A stretch of DNA of 64,000 nt from Vibrio sp. MedPE-SWchi (GCA_001874155.1 MPDB01000002.1:1-64000), one strand, 5' to 3'. Shown: positions 19,091 to 29,112, counted from the stretch's first letter. Numbers and translations: made by a program. The notes: generated from the sequence alone by a model not told the origin.

Positions 19091-19216
19091 CTTCAATCTA
19101 TTCTTATCCGACTATACTTTTGATAGTTCAATTCCAAACGTTGACACTATTTAATCATTCCATGTCCTCCCGTTCGGTCAACGGCATGAGAACAAAAAGA
19201 AGTATCGAGAGTGAAG

Positions 19217-20401
19217 ATGAGAAAATTCTTATTCTATTCCCATGATAGCTATGGCCTAGGCAACATACGTCGTATGGTGGCTATAGCTAACTATCTGGTC
19301 AATCAACATCGAGATCTTTTCATACTGCTCATCACTGGCTCACCGATGCTTCATGCCTTTCGTACGCACCCTCAAATTGATTACATCAAATTACCATGCC
19401 TTCAGCGATCACAACGTGGGACTTATAGCGCTAAACTTGCCTGTTTAACAAACAATTCAATTACCAGTCTAAGAAGCCAGCTTATAAAACATACCGTTAC
19501 AGCGTTTGGTGCAGAACTCATATTAGTGGATAAAAAGCCAGAAGGTTTGAATGGCGAACTAAATGAAACTCTCACTTACACTCATGCACTAGAAGACAAG
19601 CCTAAGATGCTTCTGCTGTTAAGAGACATATTGGATGGCCCCGAAGAGACGAAAAAAATCTGGAACAAGAACCACTACTTCCAACGTATTACAAACGATT
19701 ACGATGAGGTGCTTGTGGTCGGTGAACAAGCCATCTTCGATCTGCCCAAACAATATAGCTTTCCTGAAAGCATCACCGCAAAAACCTCATTTTGTGGCTA
19801 CCTTGAAAGATCAAATGATGACCCAATTGCTCAACCCATCCGTGATCAGCTCAACATCCCAGATAACAAAAGAATTATCATTGTTGCGGCTGGTGGTGGA
19901 GATGACGGAAAGCAGGTGCTCGCAACCTATCTAAAAGGTATTAAGAAACACGCCTCTTTTGAGCACTTAGTTCATAGTATTTTATTCTATGGCCCTGAGA
20001 TGAATAACCAAGACTCTAGCGAACTTGAGAAGCTAGCCCTCGACATAGGATCCGTAACACTCACAGAGTTTACTCAAAACTTTATCAGCTACTTGTCAGA
20101 AGCAGATTTAGTGGTCTCTATGGGGGGCTATAACACGATTTGTGAAATATTGTCCGTGAATAAACCGGCGATAATTATCCCCAGAGAGAGCCCCGTTAAG
20201 GAACAATTAATTCGTGCAAAATGCTTAAGCAATCTGGGTATCATTGACTATATTCGCCTGACGGAACTGGACGCGAGATTACTGATGGAAAATATATCAT
20301 CGAAGCTTTTCCCGGATTCTCCCAATCTGTACGCAAGCAGTATTGAAGTACAAGGAATGGTAAGACTAGAACAAAAGCTAATGGCTCAAATAGCTAAATA
20401 G
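19217..20401 (+). CDS. MurG-like glycosyltransferase (GT28 C-terminal type)
   Basis: A protein of about 395 residues with a GT-B fold. The N-terminus FLFYSHDSYGLGNIRRMV is a glycine-rich acceptor-side loop, and VVSMGGYNTICEIL followed by IIIPRESPVKEQLIRA is the nucleotide-sugar site of the MurG/GT28 type. Start ATG at 19217; an in-frame GTG six bases earlier is an alternative. First gene of the cluster running to 27006; sugar and acceptor cannot be read from sequence. A weakly spaced GAGAG serves as ribosome site. Confidence 0.8.
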   Translation: MRKFLFYSHDSYGLGNIRRMVAIANYLVNQHRDLFILLITGSPMLHAFRTHPQIDYIKLPCLQRSQRGTYSAKLACLTNNSITSLRSQLIKHTVTAFGAELILVDKKPEGLNGELNETLTYTHALEDKPKMLLLLRDILDGPEETKKIWNKNHYFQRITNDYDEVLVVGEQAIFDLPKQYSFPESITAKTSFCGYLERSNDDPIAQPIRDQLNIPDNKRIIIVAAGGGDDGKQVLATYLKGIKKHASFEHLVHSILFYGPEMNNQDSSELEKLALDIGSVTLTEFTQNFISYLSEADLVVSMGGYNTICEILSVNKPAIIIPRESPVKEQLIRAKCLSNLGIIDYIRLTELDARLLMENISSKLFPDSPNLYASSIEVQGMVRLEQKLMAQIAK

Positions 20402-20467
20402 CAATACGAAAAACAAAACGTCTAATGGCGAATAAAATTGAATCGTTTGATATCAAGGAGTAAAAGC

Positions 20468-21688
20468 ATGCGCGTCGCCTATATTGTAAAGCGCTACCCA
20501 CGTTATTCAGAGACGTTTATTGTTAATGAGATCCTTGCTCATGAAAAAGCAGGAATCAATATCCACATCTATGCTCTGCTTCCTCCGCAAGATACACATT
20601 TCCAAGACATAATCTCTAAAGTTAAAGCCCCCGTCACCTACCTTTCTGCCAAAGCTGAACGCGCAAGCCACTTCTGGAAGGTACAAAAAAATGCTGCAAG
20701 GCAATTCCCGTCTATGTGGTCAGCACTTGCGCAATTCCCTCAAGCGAGCGCTCGTGAAGCTCTTCAAGCCCTTGAACTCGCATTACATATAAGTAAAAAA
20801 CGTATTACCCACCTGCACGCTCACTTTGCGACGACCTCAACAACCGTTGCCCAAATTGCCTCTGTAATTACATCAACCCCCTTTACATTCACTGCGCATG
20901 CGAAGGATATATTCCATCAAGATAACGATTTTGTTCTATTAAAAGAGAAGTTCCAGCAAGCAAAACTGGCCATCACCATCAGCGATTTTAACGTTCATTA
21001 TTTGACGAATGACTTGCAGGTCGCTGCTTCAAAAATAGAGAAAATTTACAATGGACTCGATTTGACTGCCTTTCCGTTTGAATCTCCGGTACAGCGCCCT
21101 GCGACAATTTGTGCTATCGGCCGACTAGTAGAGAAGAAGGGCTTTGCAGATCTGATTGATGCCTGCCTAATATTAAAAAACAAAGATATTCAATTTCAAT
21201 GTGAAATTATCGGTGATGGAGAATTAAAAGCCCTCCTAGCCGAACAAATCGAAAAACTTACTATCAGTGACATGGTAAAGATGTACGGCTCACTCCCTCA
21301 AACGGAAGTAAAACAGCGTCTACAAAAAGCTGCAGTATTTGCTGCTCCTTGCGTTATAGGTGACGATGGAAACCGAGATGGGCTTCCAACCGTACTGCTC
21401 GAGTCTATGGCGCTTGGGACACCTTGTGTGTCGACCAATGTGACTGGCATACCTGAAGTCATTATTAATAACGAAACAGGACTTACTGCAGAGCAAAATG
21501 ACCCTGAATCCTTAGCTCTAGCGATTGAAAAGCTACTCTTGCATCCCGAGCTCCGACTATCGTTAGCTAACAACGCTAGAAAGTTGATCGAGCAAGAGTT
21601 TGATATTGATATCAACGCAGAAAGCATTCGTCAGTGCTTTAAAAACCTGCCTACTGAGAATCATAATAACCGGAAGGATTCCTTATGA
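20468..21688 (+). CDS. Glycosyltransferase family 4
   Basis: A product of about 406 residues opening MRVAYIVKRYPRYSETFIVNE, typical of colanic-acid-type GT4 enzymes (WcaL-like). The C-terminal domain has IGRLVEKKGF and the donor-binding DGLPTVLLESMALGTPCVS with the E-x7-E pattern. Start at 20468 is chosen because AAGGAG lies seven bases before it; a frame start at 20438 lacks one. The stop overlaps the next gene by four bases, so translation is coupled. Cytosolic, retaining mechanism by family. Confidence 0.86.
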   Translation: MRVAYIVKRYPRYSETFIVNEILAHEKAGINIHIYALLPPQDTHFQDIISKVKAPVTYLSAKAERASHFWKVQKNAARQFPSMWSALAQFPQASAREALQALELALHISKKRITHLHAHFATTSTTVAQIASVITSTPFTFTAHAKDIFHQDNDFVLLKEKFQQAKLAITISDFNVHYLTNDLQVAASKIEKIYNGLDLTAFPFESPVQRPATICAIGRLVEKKGFADLIDACLILKNKDIQFQCEIIGDGELKALLAEQIEKLTISDMVKMYGSLPQTEVKQRLQKAAVFAAPCVIGDDGNRDGLPTVLLESMALGTPCVSTNVTGIPEVIINNETGLTAEQNDPESLALAIEKLLLHPELRLSLANNARKLIEQEFDIDINAESIRQCFKNLPTENHNNRKDSL

Positions 21689-22842
21689 AAGCAGCGTATG
21701 TATGCTCTGACCGAGGGGTTCCTATATTTGGTTCCAAGGGCTGCTCTTTGCATGTCCAAGAGATAACTAAAGCGTTTGAAGCGTTAGGTATTCAAATCCG
21801 TTTAGTTGCGGCGGCACTGGGAGGAAAGTGCCCGAAAGAGCTCAAGCATGTTGATACTCACCATGTCAAACACACTAAAACAGAAGATAGGCAAGAGCGT
21901 GAACAGTACTATATTCTCGACAACCAAAAAGTCATTGATGAACTACATAAGCTTGGGCAGCTTGATTTTGTTTATGAACGCTATTCACTTTGGAGCCATG
22001 CTGGAATGACATTTGCCAAAGAGCACCATATACCTTCAATCTTAGAAGTGAATGCCCCTTTGGTTGAGGAACAAAAAAAATACCGTGGCTTAATCGATGA
22101 ACAAAGCGCCATACAAGTTACCCAGCAATGCTTTTCTGCTGCTAGCCTTATTCTAACTGTATCCAATGAAGTTGCTGACTATGTTGATTCTTTCGCTGAA
22201 GCAAGAGGGAAGATTCAAGTACTACCCAATGGGGTCAACATCGAACGATTCTCTCAAATTCACAGTGGTAAGGTGCCTGAACATTCCTCTTTCACCATTG
22301 GATTTGTCGGCACTTTGAAACCATGGCATGGCGTTGAACGACTATTGGAATCTTTTGCTACTCTAAACCACACTTATCCAACGACTCGTTTATTGATCGT
22401 TGGAGATGGTCCTATGCGCGATAAACTCCAGTCACGCATTCATCAACTGAAGCTTGAAGATGTAGTGGATATGACAGGGGCTGTCGCACCAAGCGATATC
22501 GCAAAGTATTTTGACAAAATGGATGTGGGGGTTGCACCTTACCCGGGCGACATCCACTTCTATTTTTCCCCGCTTAAAATCTATGAGTATATGGCGGCAG
22601 GGTTGCCGGTAGTCGCCAGTAACGTGGGAAAAATCTCGGACTTAGTGAATGACCACCATCATGGACTCATCTACGCCGCTAACGACGTGAGCCAATTAAC
22701 GGAGGCGTTAAGTTACTTAGTAGAAAACCCCGATATTGCGCGTAGATACGGCCAATCAGGTAGACGATGCGCCATTCAACACCACAGTTGGCAAAGTAGA
22801 GTCAAACTCGTACTAGACTGGTCTGGCATAACAATAAGGTAA
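21685..22842 (+). CDS. Glycosyltransferase family 4
   Basis: A 385-residue GT4 enzyme with VLPNGVNIERF at the domain linker, GTLKPWHGVERLLESF, and the donor site FSPLKIYEYMAAGLPVVAS. It shares the ATGA overlap with the preceding glycosyltransferase and ends directly before the ABC exporter gene, so the genes form one transcription unit. It has the look of enzymes that act on a lipid or peptide acceptor in small clusters, but the acceptor is unknown. Confidence 0.86.
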   Translation: MKAAYVCSDRGVPIFGSKGCSLHVQEITKAFEALGIQIRLVAAALGGKCPKELKHVDTHHVKHTKTEDRQEREQYYILDNQKVIDELHKLGQLDFVYERYSLWSHAGMTFAKEHHIPSILEVNAPLVEEQKKYRGLIDEQSAIQVTQQCFSAASLILTVSNEVADYVDSFAEARGKIQVLPNGVNIERFSQIHSGKVPEHSSFTIGFVGTLKPWHGVERLLESFATLNHTYPTTRLLIVGDGPMRDKLQSRIHQLKLEDVVDMTGAVAPSDIAKYFDKMDVGVAPYPGDIHFYFSPLKIYEYMAAGLPVVASNVGKISDLVNDHHHGLIYAANDVSQLTEALSYLVENPDIARRYGQSGRRCAIQHHSWQSRVKLVLDWSGITIR

Positions 22843-24663
22843 ATGATGGCAAGGCCTAAAGGGCTTAAAAAATCCATGCCCAAACTTATCCAATTCTTAA
22901 AATACGTTTGGCCATACATCAAACAGAAAAAATGGTTAGTGATCGGTGCCTTTGCCGGCTTACTAGCTCAGACTCTTTTACGTTTGCTGGAACCATGGCC
23001 GCTCAAATTTATCATTGATAGGTTGGTTAGCCCTGAATTTAACAGCGCTGACGATCTTCAATTTCTTTCATCCCTAAATCTTTCCGCCTATTTCGCCGCC
23101 CTCGCATTCGCATTGGTTATCATCACAATGCTTCGAGCCTTGATGACTTACTTTACCACTGTCCTAATGGCTCTAGCTGGTAATCACGTCATTATAAGCC
23201 TTAGGGAAAAGCTATTTAATCACTTACAAGGGCTATCCACTGTTTACCACCAAAAGCAGCGAAGTGGTGATCTTGTGGTTCGAATTATTAGTGATATGGG
23301 TTTAATGAAAGAAGTTGCTATAACCGCCGCTGTACCTCTAATTGGCAACAGCTTTATCTTCATCAGTATTATTGGAGTGATGCTGTGGATTAATTGGCAA
23401 CTCGCTTTAATCTCACTCACCACCCTGCCTTTTCTTTGGTTGGTAACACTTAAAAAGAGTAAAAAGATTCATAATGTTGCAAAGAAAAACCGTCAAAGGG
23501 AAGGCGTTATGGCGGCCGCAGCGTCTGAATCTATTAACGCTATAAAATCCGTTCAAGCACTTGCATTAGAAAACCGATTTTCGTCCATTTTCAGCGATGC
23601 CAACAATAAAAGCCTCAAAGAGGGCGTTCAAGGAAAGAGATTAGCAGCGAGTCTACAAAGAAGCGTCGAGATCCTCTTAGCATTCTCAACCGCCTTAGTA
23701 CTTTGGTTCGGTTCATTGCAAGTTATAGAACAAATTCTCACTCCCGGTGAGCTATTAGTCTTTATATACTATCTACGACGAGTATTTCGACCAATAAGAG
23801 ACTTTACAAAATATACGGCTCGACTGGCTAAGGCATCGGCTGCTGCCGAAAGAATACTCAAAGTACTTGAACACCCGCGTGATATCGAAAATCGCCCAGA
23901 TGCTAAACCGTCACCTGCATTTCAGGGGAACATTCAGTTTGAAAAAATACAGTTCTCCTACCTCAACGACGAAACAATCAATTTAAAAGGGATTGATTTA
24001 TCTATCCCCATGGGCAAAAGGGTCGCTATCGTCGGGCTTTCAGGAAGTGGGAAGTCAACTTTAATTGCGTTGTTAATGAGGCTCTATGACCCACAACAAG
24101 GGCGCGTACTGATCGACGGTATAGACATACGCGACTACACCTTTGAGAGTGTACGGCACCAAATCTCTGTGGTGATGCAAGATACCGCGCTATTCGCAAC
24201 GTCCATATCTAATAACATAACTATTGGCCTTGAGGATGTTGACCCATCACAAGTTATTGAAGCGGCAAAGCTAGCCGATATCCATGAATTCATCGAATCT
24301 CTTCCAAACGGCTATGACACCGACGTTGGCGAGCGTGGTGTCACCTTATCAGTGGGTCAAAGGCAACGCATCGCAATCGCTAGAGCCGCACTGCGAAAAT
24401 CTCCAATCTTGATCCTCGATGAGCCCACAACAGGCCTCGACCCCCAAACGGAATATTCGGTGAATCAATCTTTGATAAAACTTGCGCAAACGAGCACGAC
24501 GCTACTGGTTACCCATAGAAAAGAAATAGCCAAACAATGTGACCATATTGTTTATCTAAAGAGTGGGGAGATCATAGAACAAGGAAGTCATGAACAGCTG
24601 ATGGAAATCAACGCCAGTTACACACAACTGTTTACTCAATCATCTTTACAAGGAGATAGCTAG
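22843..24663 (+). CDS. MsbA-like ABC exporter (fused permease-ATPase)
   Basis: A 606-residue half-transporter: six membrane helices over residues 25-320 and an ATPase domain from about 355. Walker A is GLSGSGKST near residue 397, the signature is LSVGQRQR (Val in place of the usual second Gly) near 502, and Walker B is ILILDEP. Homodimers of this type flip or export lipids, glycolipids, peptides or drugs. Being fourth in a glycosyltransferase operon, it most likely exports the glycosylated product. Stop and next start are three bases apart. Confidence 0.9.
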   Translation: MMARPKGLKKSMPKLIQFLKYVWPYIKQKKWLVIGAFAGLLAQTLLRLLEPWPLKFIIDRLVSPEFNSADDLQFLSSLNLSAYFAALAFALVIITMLRALMTYFTTVLMALAGNHVIISLREKLFNHLQGLSTVYHQKQRSGDLVVRIISDMGLMKEVAITAAVPLIGNSFIFISIIGVMLWINWQLALISLTTLPFLWLVTLKKSKKIHNVAKKNRQREGVMAAAASESINAIKSVQALALENRFSSIFSDANNKSLKEGVQGKRLAASLQRSVEILLAFSTALVLWFGSLQVIEQILTPGELLVFIYYLRRVFRPIRDFTKYTARLAKASAAAERILKVLEHPRDIENRPDAKPSPAFQGNIQFEKIQFSYLNDETINLKGIDLSIPMGKRVAIVGLSGSGKSTLIALLMRLYDPQQGRVLIDGIDIRDYTFESVRHQISVVMQDTALFATSISNNITIGLEDVDPSQVIEAAKLADIHEFIESLPNGYDTDVGERGVTLSVGQRQRIAIARAALRKSPILILDEPTTGLDPQTEYSVNQSLIKLAQTSTTLLVTHRKEIAKQCDHIVYLKSGEIIEQGSHEQLMEINASYTQLFTQSSLQGDS

Positions 24664-24666
24664 AGT

Positions 24667-27006
24667 ATGTTAGACGAGGAAAAATCGCTCATATTAAGAG
24701 ACCCTGATATCACTGGATTAAGTACTCTTCTCGATGATCAAATTATGCTAACGCTCATCCAGCAGCACTTTCCGCAGCTAAAGGTTTGTTCAGTCAAAAA
24801 ACATTACCTTCGTTATAAGAAAGCAACTAATTGCTTAGCCCGTTATCACATCAAAACCAACTCAACGAGCCAAGAACTGTATGTAAAAGCCTTCACAGCT
24901 AAAGACGATTTAAAACTGGCTCGCGCTCTACAGCAACAAGAAAGCCAATCTGACAATTCCCCTTTTAATCAAGATATTGGTTTTCAACCGCGCGTTATTA
25001 CCGAACATAAATTAATTTTCTACGGTTTTCCTTATGATGGAAAACTGAAAGCTCTACCACGACTAATAAATGAAATATCCCGGAAAGAGCTGCTTCAGCG
25101 TGTATTAAAAAACGTTACCTCTTTAGAAAATACACGTATCACTCCCTTACAGTACAAACCAGAGAGACGCTTTGTTGCCAAACTGACGCTCCCCTCTGGT
25201 GAGCATTCACTAATAAAGCTGCATACAGAAAACCGTTACCATTTAGCCACTCATTCCAAACAGTTAAAAGTGGATACTAAGCGGTTACTTACTATTACTG
25301 GACGTAGCAGCAAGCATCGTATTTTATCGTACCGCTGGATAGAGGGAGAGAGCTTAACCAAACAGTATCAGCAAGAGGGGTTTGACCTTGAGCATATTCG
25401 AGCAACAGGACGTCACTTAGCAAGGTTTCACCTTTCAAAAAAGAAAAAGCTCAACATCCGAAACAACGATAGCTTTACGCAAAGTCTTACTGAATTAGCA
25501 GACGGGGTTAATCATCTGCTACCCATATTAACGCAACGAGTTAATACACTTTTACGGTCAATAATTACAGCCATAAACTCATTAGACTCTAAACTGAGTC
25601 GTATCCATGGCGACTTTTATTCCAAGCAAGTACTATCAACGAATCAAGGTGTACAATTTATCGATTTCGATGATGTCTGTGTATGGTACCCCGCTTACGA
25701 TTTAGGTCTTTTTATTGCCCACCTTGAGCGAGATGCCTTAGCTGACATTATTACCCATAATTGGGCAAAACAAATAACTCAATCTCTTTTAGAGGGCTAT
25801 TTACAATTAAACCCATATTGTGAAAAAGAGGTGCAACTGTTTACGACAATTGGGCTATTACAGCTGGCTCATCACCCCTTTCGTAACGCAAACCCGGATT
25901 GGCCAACTCTAATCCAAAACATTGTTTCTCGCTGTGAAGATCACCTTCAACAATATTTAGACGGTTCATCTTCTCCCTCGCGACAGTCTCAAACAGCCTC
26001 GGATAAATTTAGCGACTACCAACTCTTAAACCCAAATTACATGACAGCACCTCTAATTGACATGCTTGCACCCAAATTGGTTGAGGGAGAGGTTGCTCAT
26101 CTTGAATCCATACAATTGCTTCGTCGAAAAGAAGGGAAACGTAGTTTATTGGAATATATGTTCACCGTGTCACAAGGTGATATAAAAAGTGAGCTATCCA
26201 TTTTAGGCAAGGTTCGGCTAAAAGGGTTCGATAAAAGGGCATGGAGTATAAACACACAACTTTACGAAGCCGGATTTAACGAGCAAAGCCGAGATAAAAT
26301 TCAAGTACCTGAGCCGATAGGATATATCGAATCACAATGTATCTGGTTTCAGCAAAAAGTTGCGGGAGAAACAGTCTTCAATTCATGTTGTAATGAAGAA
26401 GGTCTGGCACTAGCCACTAAGGTTGCAGAGGCCCTATATAAACTGCATTCCAGTAAAATTAACATCGACAAACACCACACCGTAGAAAGAGAGCTATCAC
26501 TACTATCTGGATACCTGTGCAAAGTAATGGAAACACACAACGAGTGGAAAAGTGATATAGAGAAGCTACTAGAGAGGTGCAAACGACTATCAAAGGTGCT
26601 ACCAGAGTCTCGAGCCTGTGTTATTCATCGAGACTTCTACCAAGATCAACTCATCGTTCACGATGACTCACTGTACATTTTAGATTTAGACCTTTGCAGC
26701 CTTGGCGACCCTGCTGTCGATATTGGAAACTTTATCGCTCATATTCAAGAACAATGCCTTCGTGATTTTGGTGACCTTACAATGGCAGACGACAACCTGG
26801 GTGAATTGACCCGCTCATACCAAGCTTTGAGTGGTAAACCGATGATAGCTTCCATTGAAATCTACATCTTGCTGTCTTGGGCTAGGCACATATTCATTAG
26901 TCAGAGAATAGACAATCGCCGATCTTTCACCAATACGATTATTCGCTATTGCCTGACGCTATCTGAGGGTCTTCTCAACAAATACATCACAAAAGTTAAT
27001 CACTAG
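24667..27006 (+). CDS. Tandem APH/kinase-fold phosphotransferase
   Basis: A 779-residue protein made of two aminoglycoside-phosphotransferase (protein-kinase-like) domains. Domain 1 has the catalytic loop HGDFYSKQ at 314-321 and the metal motif FIDFDD near 332; domain 2 has HRDFYQDQ at 654-661 and ILDLDL near 670. In both the usual Asn of HxDxxxxN is Gln. Family members phosphorylate small molecules such as sugars, choline or antibiotics. Last gene of the cluster; its 3' end overlaps that of ugd by 11 bases on the opposite strand. Neither substrate nor the need for two domains is known; it could phosphorylate the glycan or lipid acceptor. Not evidence of antibiotic resistance. Confidence 0.78.
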   Translation: MLDEEKSLILRDPDITGLSTLLDDQIMLTLIQQHFPQLKVCSVKKHYLRYKKATNCLARYHIKTNSTSQELYVKAFTAKDDLKLARALQQQESQSDNSPFNQDIGFQPRVITEHKLIFYGFPYDGKLKALPRLINEISRKELLQRVLKNVTSLENTRITPLQYKPERRFVAKLTLPSGEHSLIKLHTENRYHLATHSKQLKVDTKRLLTITGRSSKHRILSYRWIEGESLTKQYQQEGFDLEHIRATGRHLARFHLSKKKKLNIRNNDSFTQSLTELADGVNHLLPILTQRVNTLLRSIITAINSLDSKLSRIHGDFYSKQVLSTNQGVQFIDFDDVCVWYPAYDLGLFIAHLERDALADIITHNWAKQITQSLLEGYLQLNPYCEKEVQLFTTIGLLQLAHHPFRNANPDWPTLIQNIVSRCEDHLQQYLDGSSSPSRQSQTASDKFSDYQLLNPNYMTAPLIDMLAPKLVEGEVAHLESIQLLRRKEGKRSLLEYMFTVSQGDIKSELSILGKVRLKGFDKRAWSINTQLYEAGFNEQSRDKIQVPEPIGYIESQCIWFQQKVAGETVFNSCCNEEGLALATKVAEALYKLHSSKINIDKHHTVERELSLLSGYLCKVMETHNEWKSDIEKLLERCKRLSKVLPESRACVIHRDFYQDQLIVHDDSLYILDLDLCSLGDPAVDIGNFIAHIQEQCLRDFGDLTMADDNLGELTRSYQALSGKPMIASIEIYILLSWARHIFISQRIDNRRSFTNTIIRYCLTLSEGLLNKYITKVNH

Positions 27007-28162
27007 AAAAAATATCTCGACTATAGATCTTGTCATGAACATCGACCAACTCATCGGTCACTCGATTCGCCAATACAATATCCGCTGCGTGTTTAAACTC
27101 ATTGAGGTCAGAGACAACTAAATCATGATTGAACGTATTATCCTTCAATACAGGCTCATAAATAATCACTTCCAACCCCATAGACTTTATCCGCTCAATG
27201 ATCCCTAACATTGATGAAGACCTATAATTATCCGATCCTGCTTTCATAATTAGTCGATAGATACCGACAATCTTAGGGTTTCTTTCTCTAATCACCGTCG
27301 CAATATGATCCTTCCGTACTGAATTTGCTTCAACGATAGCATTAATGAGTCTGCTTGGGATATTTTGAAAATTGGTCGATAGCTGCTTAGTATCTTTTGG
27401 TAGACAGTATCCGCCATAACCAAACGAAGGGTTATTATAATGAGCTCCGATTCTAGGATCGCTACAAACTCCGTCAATGATTTCTCTGCTATTTAAACCA
27501 TCCAATTCTGCGTAAGTATCGAGCTCATTAAAAAATGCTACCCTCATGGCAAGAAATGTATTCGCGAACAGTTTTATTGATTCTGCCTCAGATGAGCCCG
27601 TGTATTGAATGTTCATCGGCTTCTTATCTGAGCCTTGCAACATCAACTCACCAAATTTAACCGCACTATCAGAGTCATCACCAACAATGATTCGTGAAGG
27701 GTTCAAACAATCAAACAGCGCCTTCCCTTCTCTTAAAAACTCGGGAGAAAATATAATATTTTGATACTGCAAACGCTCCCTCAGCGTTTCAGTGAAATTG
27801 ACAGGGACTGTACTTTTAATCACGACAACCGCTTGAGGATTTAACTCAATCACCTCTTCAATTACGACTTCCACAACCGCCGTATCAAACTTACAGCTAT
27901 CAGGATCATAATCTGTAGGCGTAGCAACAATTACCAGTTCAGCATTTGAATACGCTTCAATAGGGTTTGTTGTCGCTGTTATATCTAAGCACTTATTAGA
28001 GAAGAAGTAATCGATATCAGGATCATCAATCGGTGAGGACTTTTGGTTAATTAGTTTAACTTTCTGTTCATCAATATCGAGTAATACCACAGAGTTATGC
28101 TGGGCTAACAAAATCGCATTGGCTAGTCCAACATAACCAATACCAACGACTGTAATTTTCAT
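26996..28162 (-). CDS. ugd: UDP-glucose 6-dehydrogenase
   Basis: A 388-residue NAD-dependent enzyme oxidising UDP-glucose to UDP-glucuronate. The Rossmann motif is VGIGYVGLANA, and the catalytic cysteine is in the FGYGGYCLPKDT segment. Short form as in E. coli Ugd. UDP-glucuronate is a donor or precursor for acidic exopolysaccharide and lipid modification, so it may feed the glycosyltransferases next door; orientation is opposite and the 3' ends overlap, so they are not cotranscribed. An upstream 226-base region holds its promoter, with no recognised operator. Confidence 0.95.
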   Translation of the reverse strand: MKITVVGIGYVGLANAILLAQHNSVVLLDIDEQKVKLINQKSSPIDDPDIDYFFSNKCLDITATTNPIEAYSNAELVIVATPTDYDPDSCKFDTAVVEVVIEEVIELNPQAVVVIKSTVPVNFTETLRERLQYQNIIFSPEFLREGKALFDCLNPSRIIVGDDSDSAVKFGELMLQGSDKKPMNIQYTGSSEAESIKLFANTFLAMRVAFFNELDTYAELDGLNSREIIDGVCSDPRIGAHYNNPSFGYGGYCLPKDTKQLSTNFQNIPSRLINAIVEANSVRKDHIATVIRERNPKIVGIYRLIMKAGSDNYRSSSMLGIIERIKSMGLEVIIYEPVLKDNTFNHDLVVSDLNEFKHAADIVLANRVTDELVDVHDKIYSRDIFSSD

Positions 28163-28388
28163 ATTTTCCCTTTACTTGCAATCAATTATCATTGAGTCAA
28201 AGCCAAAGAGATTACTCTTCTAATTGTTAGAATTTTAACCTAGCACCCACCTAGTATAGTCTACTTAACTGAGGCCTCCGCATACTAAAGCTCTGCAATT
28301 AACACAAAAGAACCATATGACTAAAATGATGGCATATCATTGTATATCTTAGGCTATAACATATGTGTTTCAGTCGAGCCTCTTTCCT

Positions 28389-29009
28389 TTATCGCTCATA
28401 GTGGCTAATAAACATAGCCGAAGACTGCTCTGCAATCACTCTCATTTCGTCTTCACTCAACGTGGGCTTCATCTGCAACAATTGAGGCCAAAAGCCACTG
28501 CCTTTAATCAGGCTATGCAGTTGTCCATTTGCAAAATCAACATCCATTGCTTTCAAGCGATGATCCTCAATGGCTGATTTCAGCCAACGGTGTAACGCTG
28601 TTTCTTGACTGGAAAACTTAACCATCTCACGCTGCAACGTTTCTGAGTCGTAGAAGAAATAGCCAAAAGCAACCCTCGATAGATCGATATATTCTGGCGA
28701 TGACAGCAACGTCAGCTCCTTGATCAGCAAAGATGAGAGCTGTTCTTGTAGAGGTAAATCCGAGCGGTACTCTACATCAATATCCACCAAAGCGGCTTTC
28801 CACAATTCCGAGACCAGCTCCATGACCAGCACTTCTTTCGTTTCAAAGTGGTTATACACGGTTCTTTTTGAAACCTGAGCCAACTTTGCCAACTTATCCA
28901 TACTGGTGGCTTTCACGCCATCAGATTTGAACGCCTCTGTGGCCGCCGATAGTATCGCTTCGCGTTTTAACTCACTGCGTGTTTTTTTCGGTTCGATCAT
29001 TATGTCCAT
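28389..29009 (-). CDS. TetR/AcrR family transcriptional repressor
   Basis: A protein of about 206 residues with an N-terminal helix-turn-helix (ILSAATEAFKSDGVKATSMDKLAKLAQVSKRTVYNHF) and a ligand-binding C-terminal domain. Start at the ATG 29009 is preferred over the preceding TTG; ATG 29000 is possible. It is divergent from the metallo-hydrolase gene, and palindromic sites fill the 100-base gap, so it very likely represses that gene and itself. The inducer is unknown. Confidence 0.9.
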   Translation of the reverse strand: MDIMIEPKKTRSELKREAILSAATEAFKSDGVKATSMDKLAKLAQVSKRTVYNHFETKEVLVMELVSELWKAALVDIDVEYRSDLPLQEQLSSLLIKELTLLSSPEYIDLSRVAFGYFFYDSETLQREMVKFSSQETALHRWLKSAIEDHRLKAMDVDFANGQLHSLIKGSGFWPQLLQMKPTLSEDEMRVIAEQSSAMFISHYER

Positions 29010-29044
29010 CAATCCTCATCGTCGATTTCTCTATTTTACACTGA

Positions 29045-29092
29045 GTAGTTTACTTTTCAATTTTCACATGTAAACTACACCGTATAGTTTAC
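29045..29092. promoter_or_regulatory. Candidate TetR operator
   Basis: GTAAACTA (29070-29077), a 7-base centre and TAGTTTAC (29085-29092) form an exact inverted repeat. A third half-site, GTAGTTTAC, at 29045-29053 is an exact inverse of GTAAACTAC at 29070-29078. The region lies between the divergent repressor and hydrolase genes. Confidence 0.72.
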
Positions 29093-29112
29093 TTTATCAA
29101 AGAGAAGTAACC

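Noticed and set aside
18928..19245. Open frames running through both tRNA-Ser genes (also 13179-13394)
   Set aside because: They translate the tRNA and, at the right copy, the 12-bp tandem repeat; not protein genes.
24667..27006. Aminoglycoside resistance gene
   Set aside because: Domain fold matches the APH family, but catalytic loop, tandem form and glycosyltransferase context do not fit a resistance enzyme.
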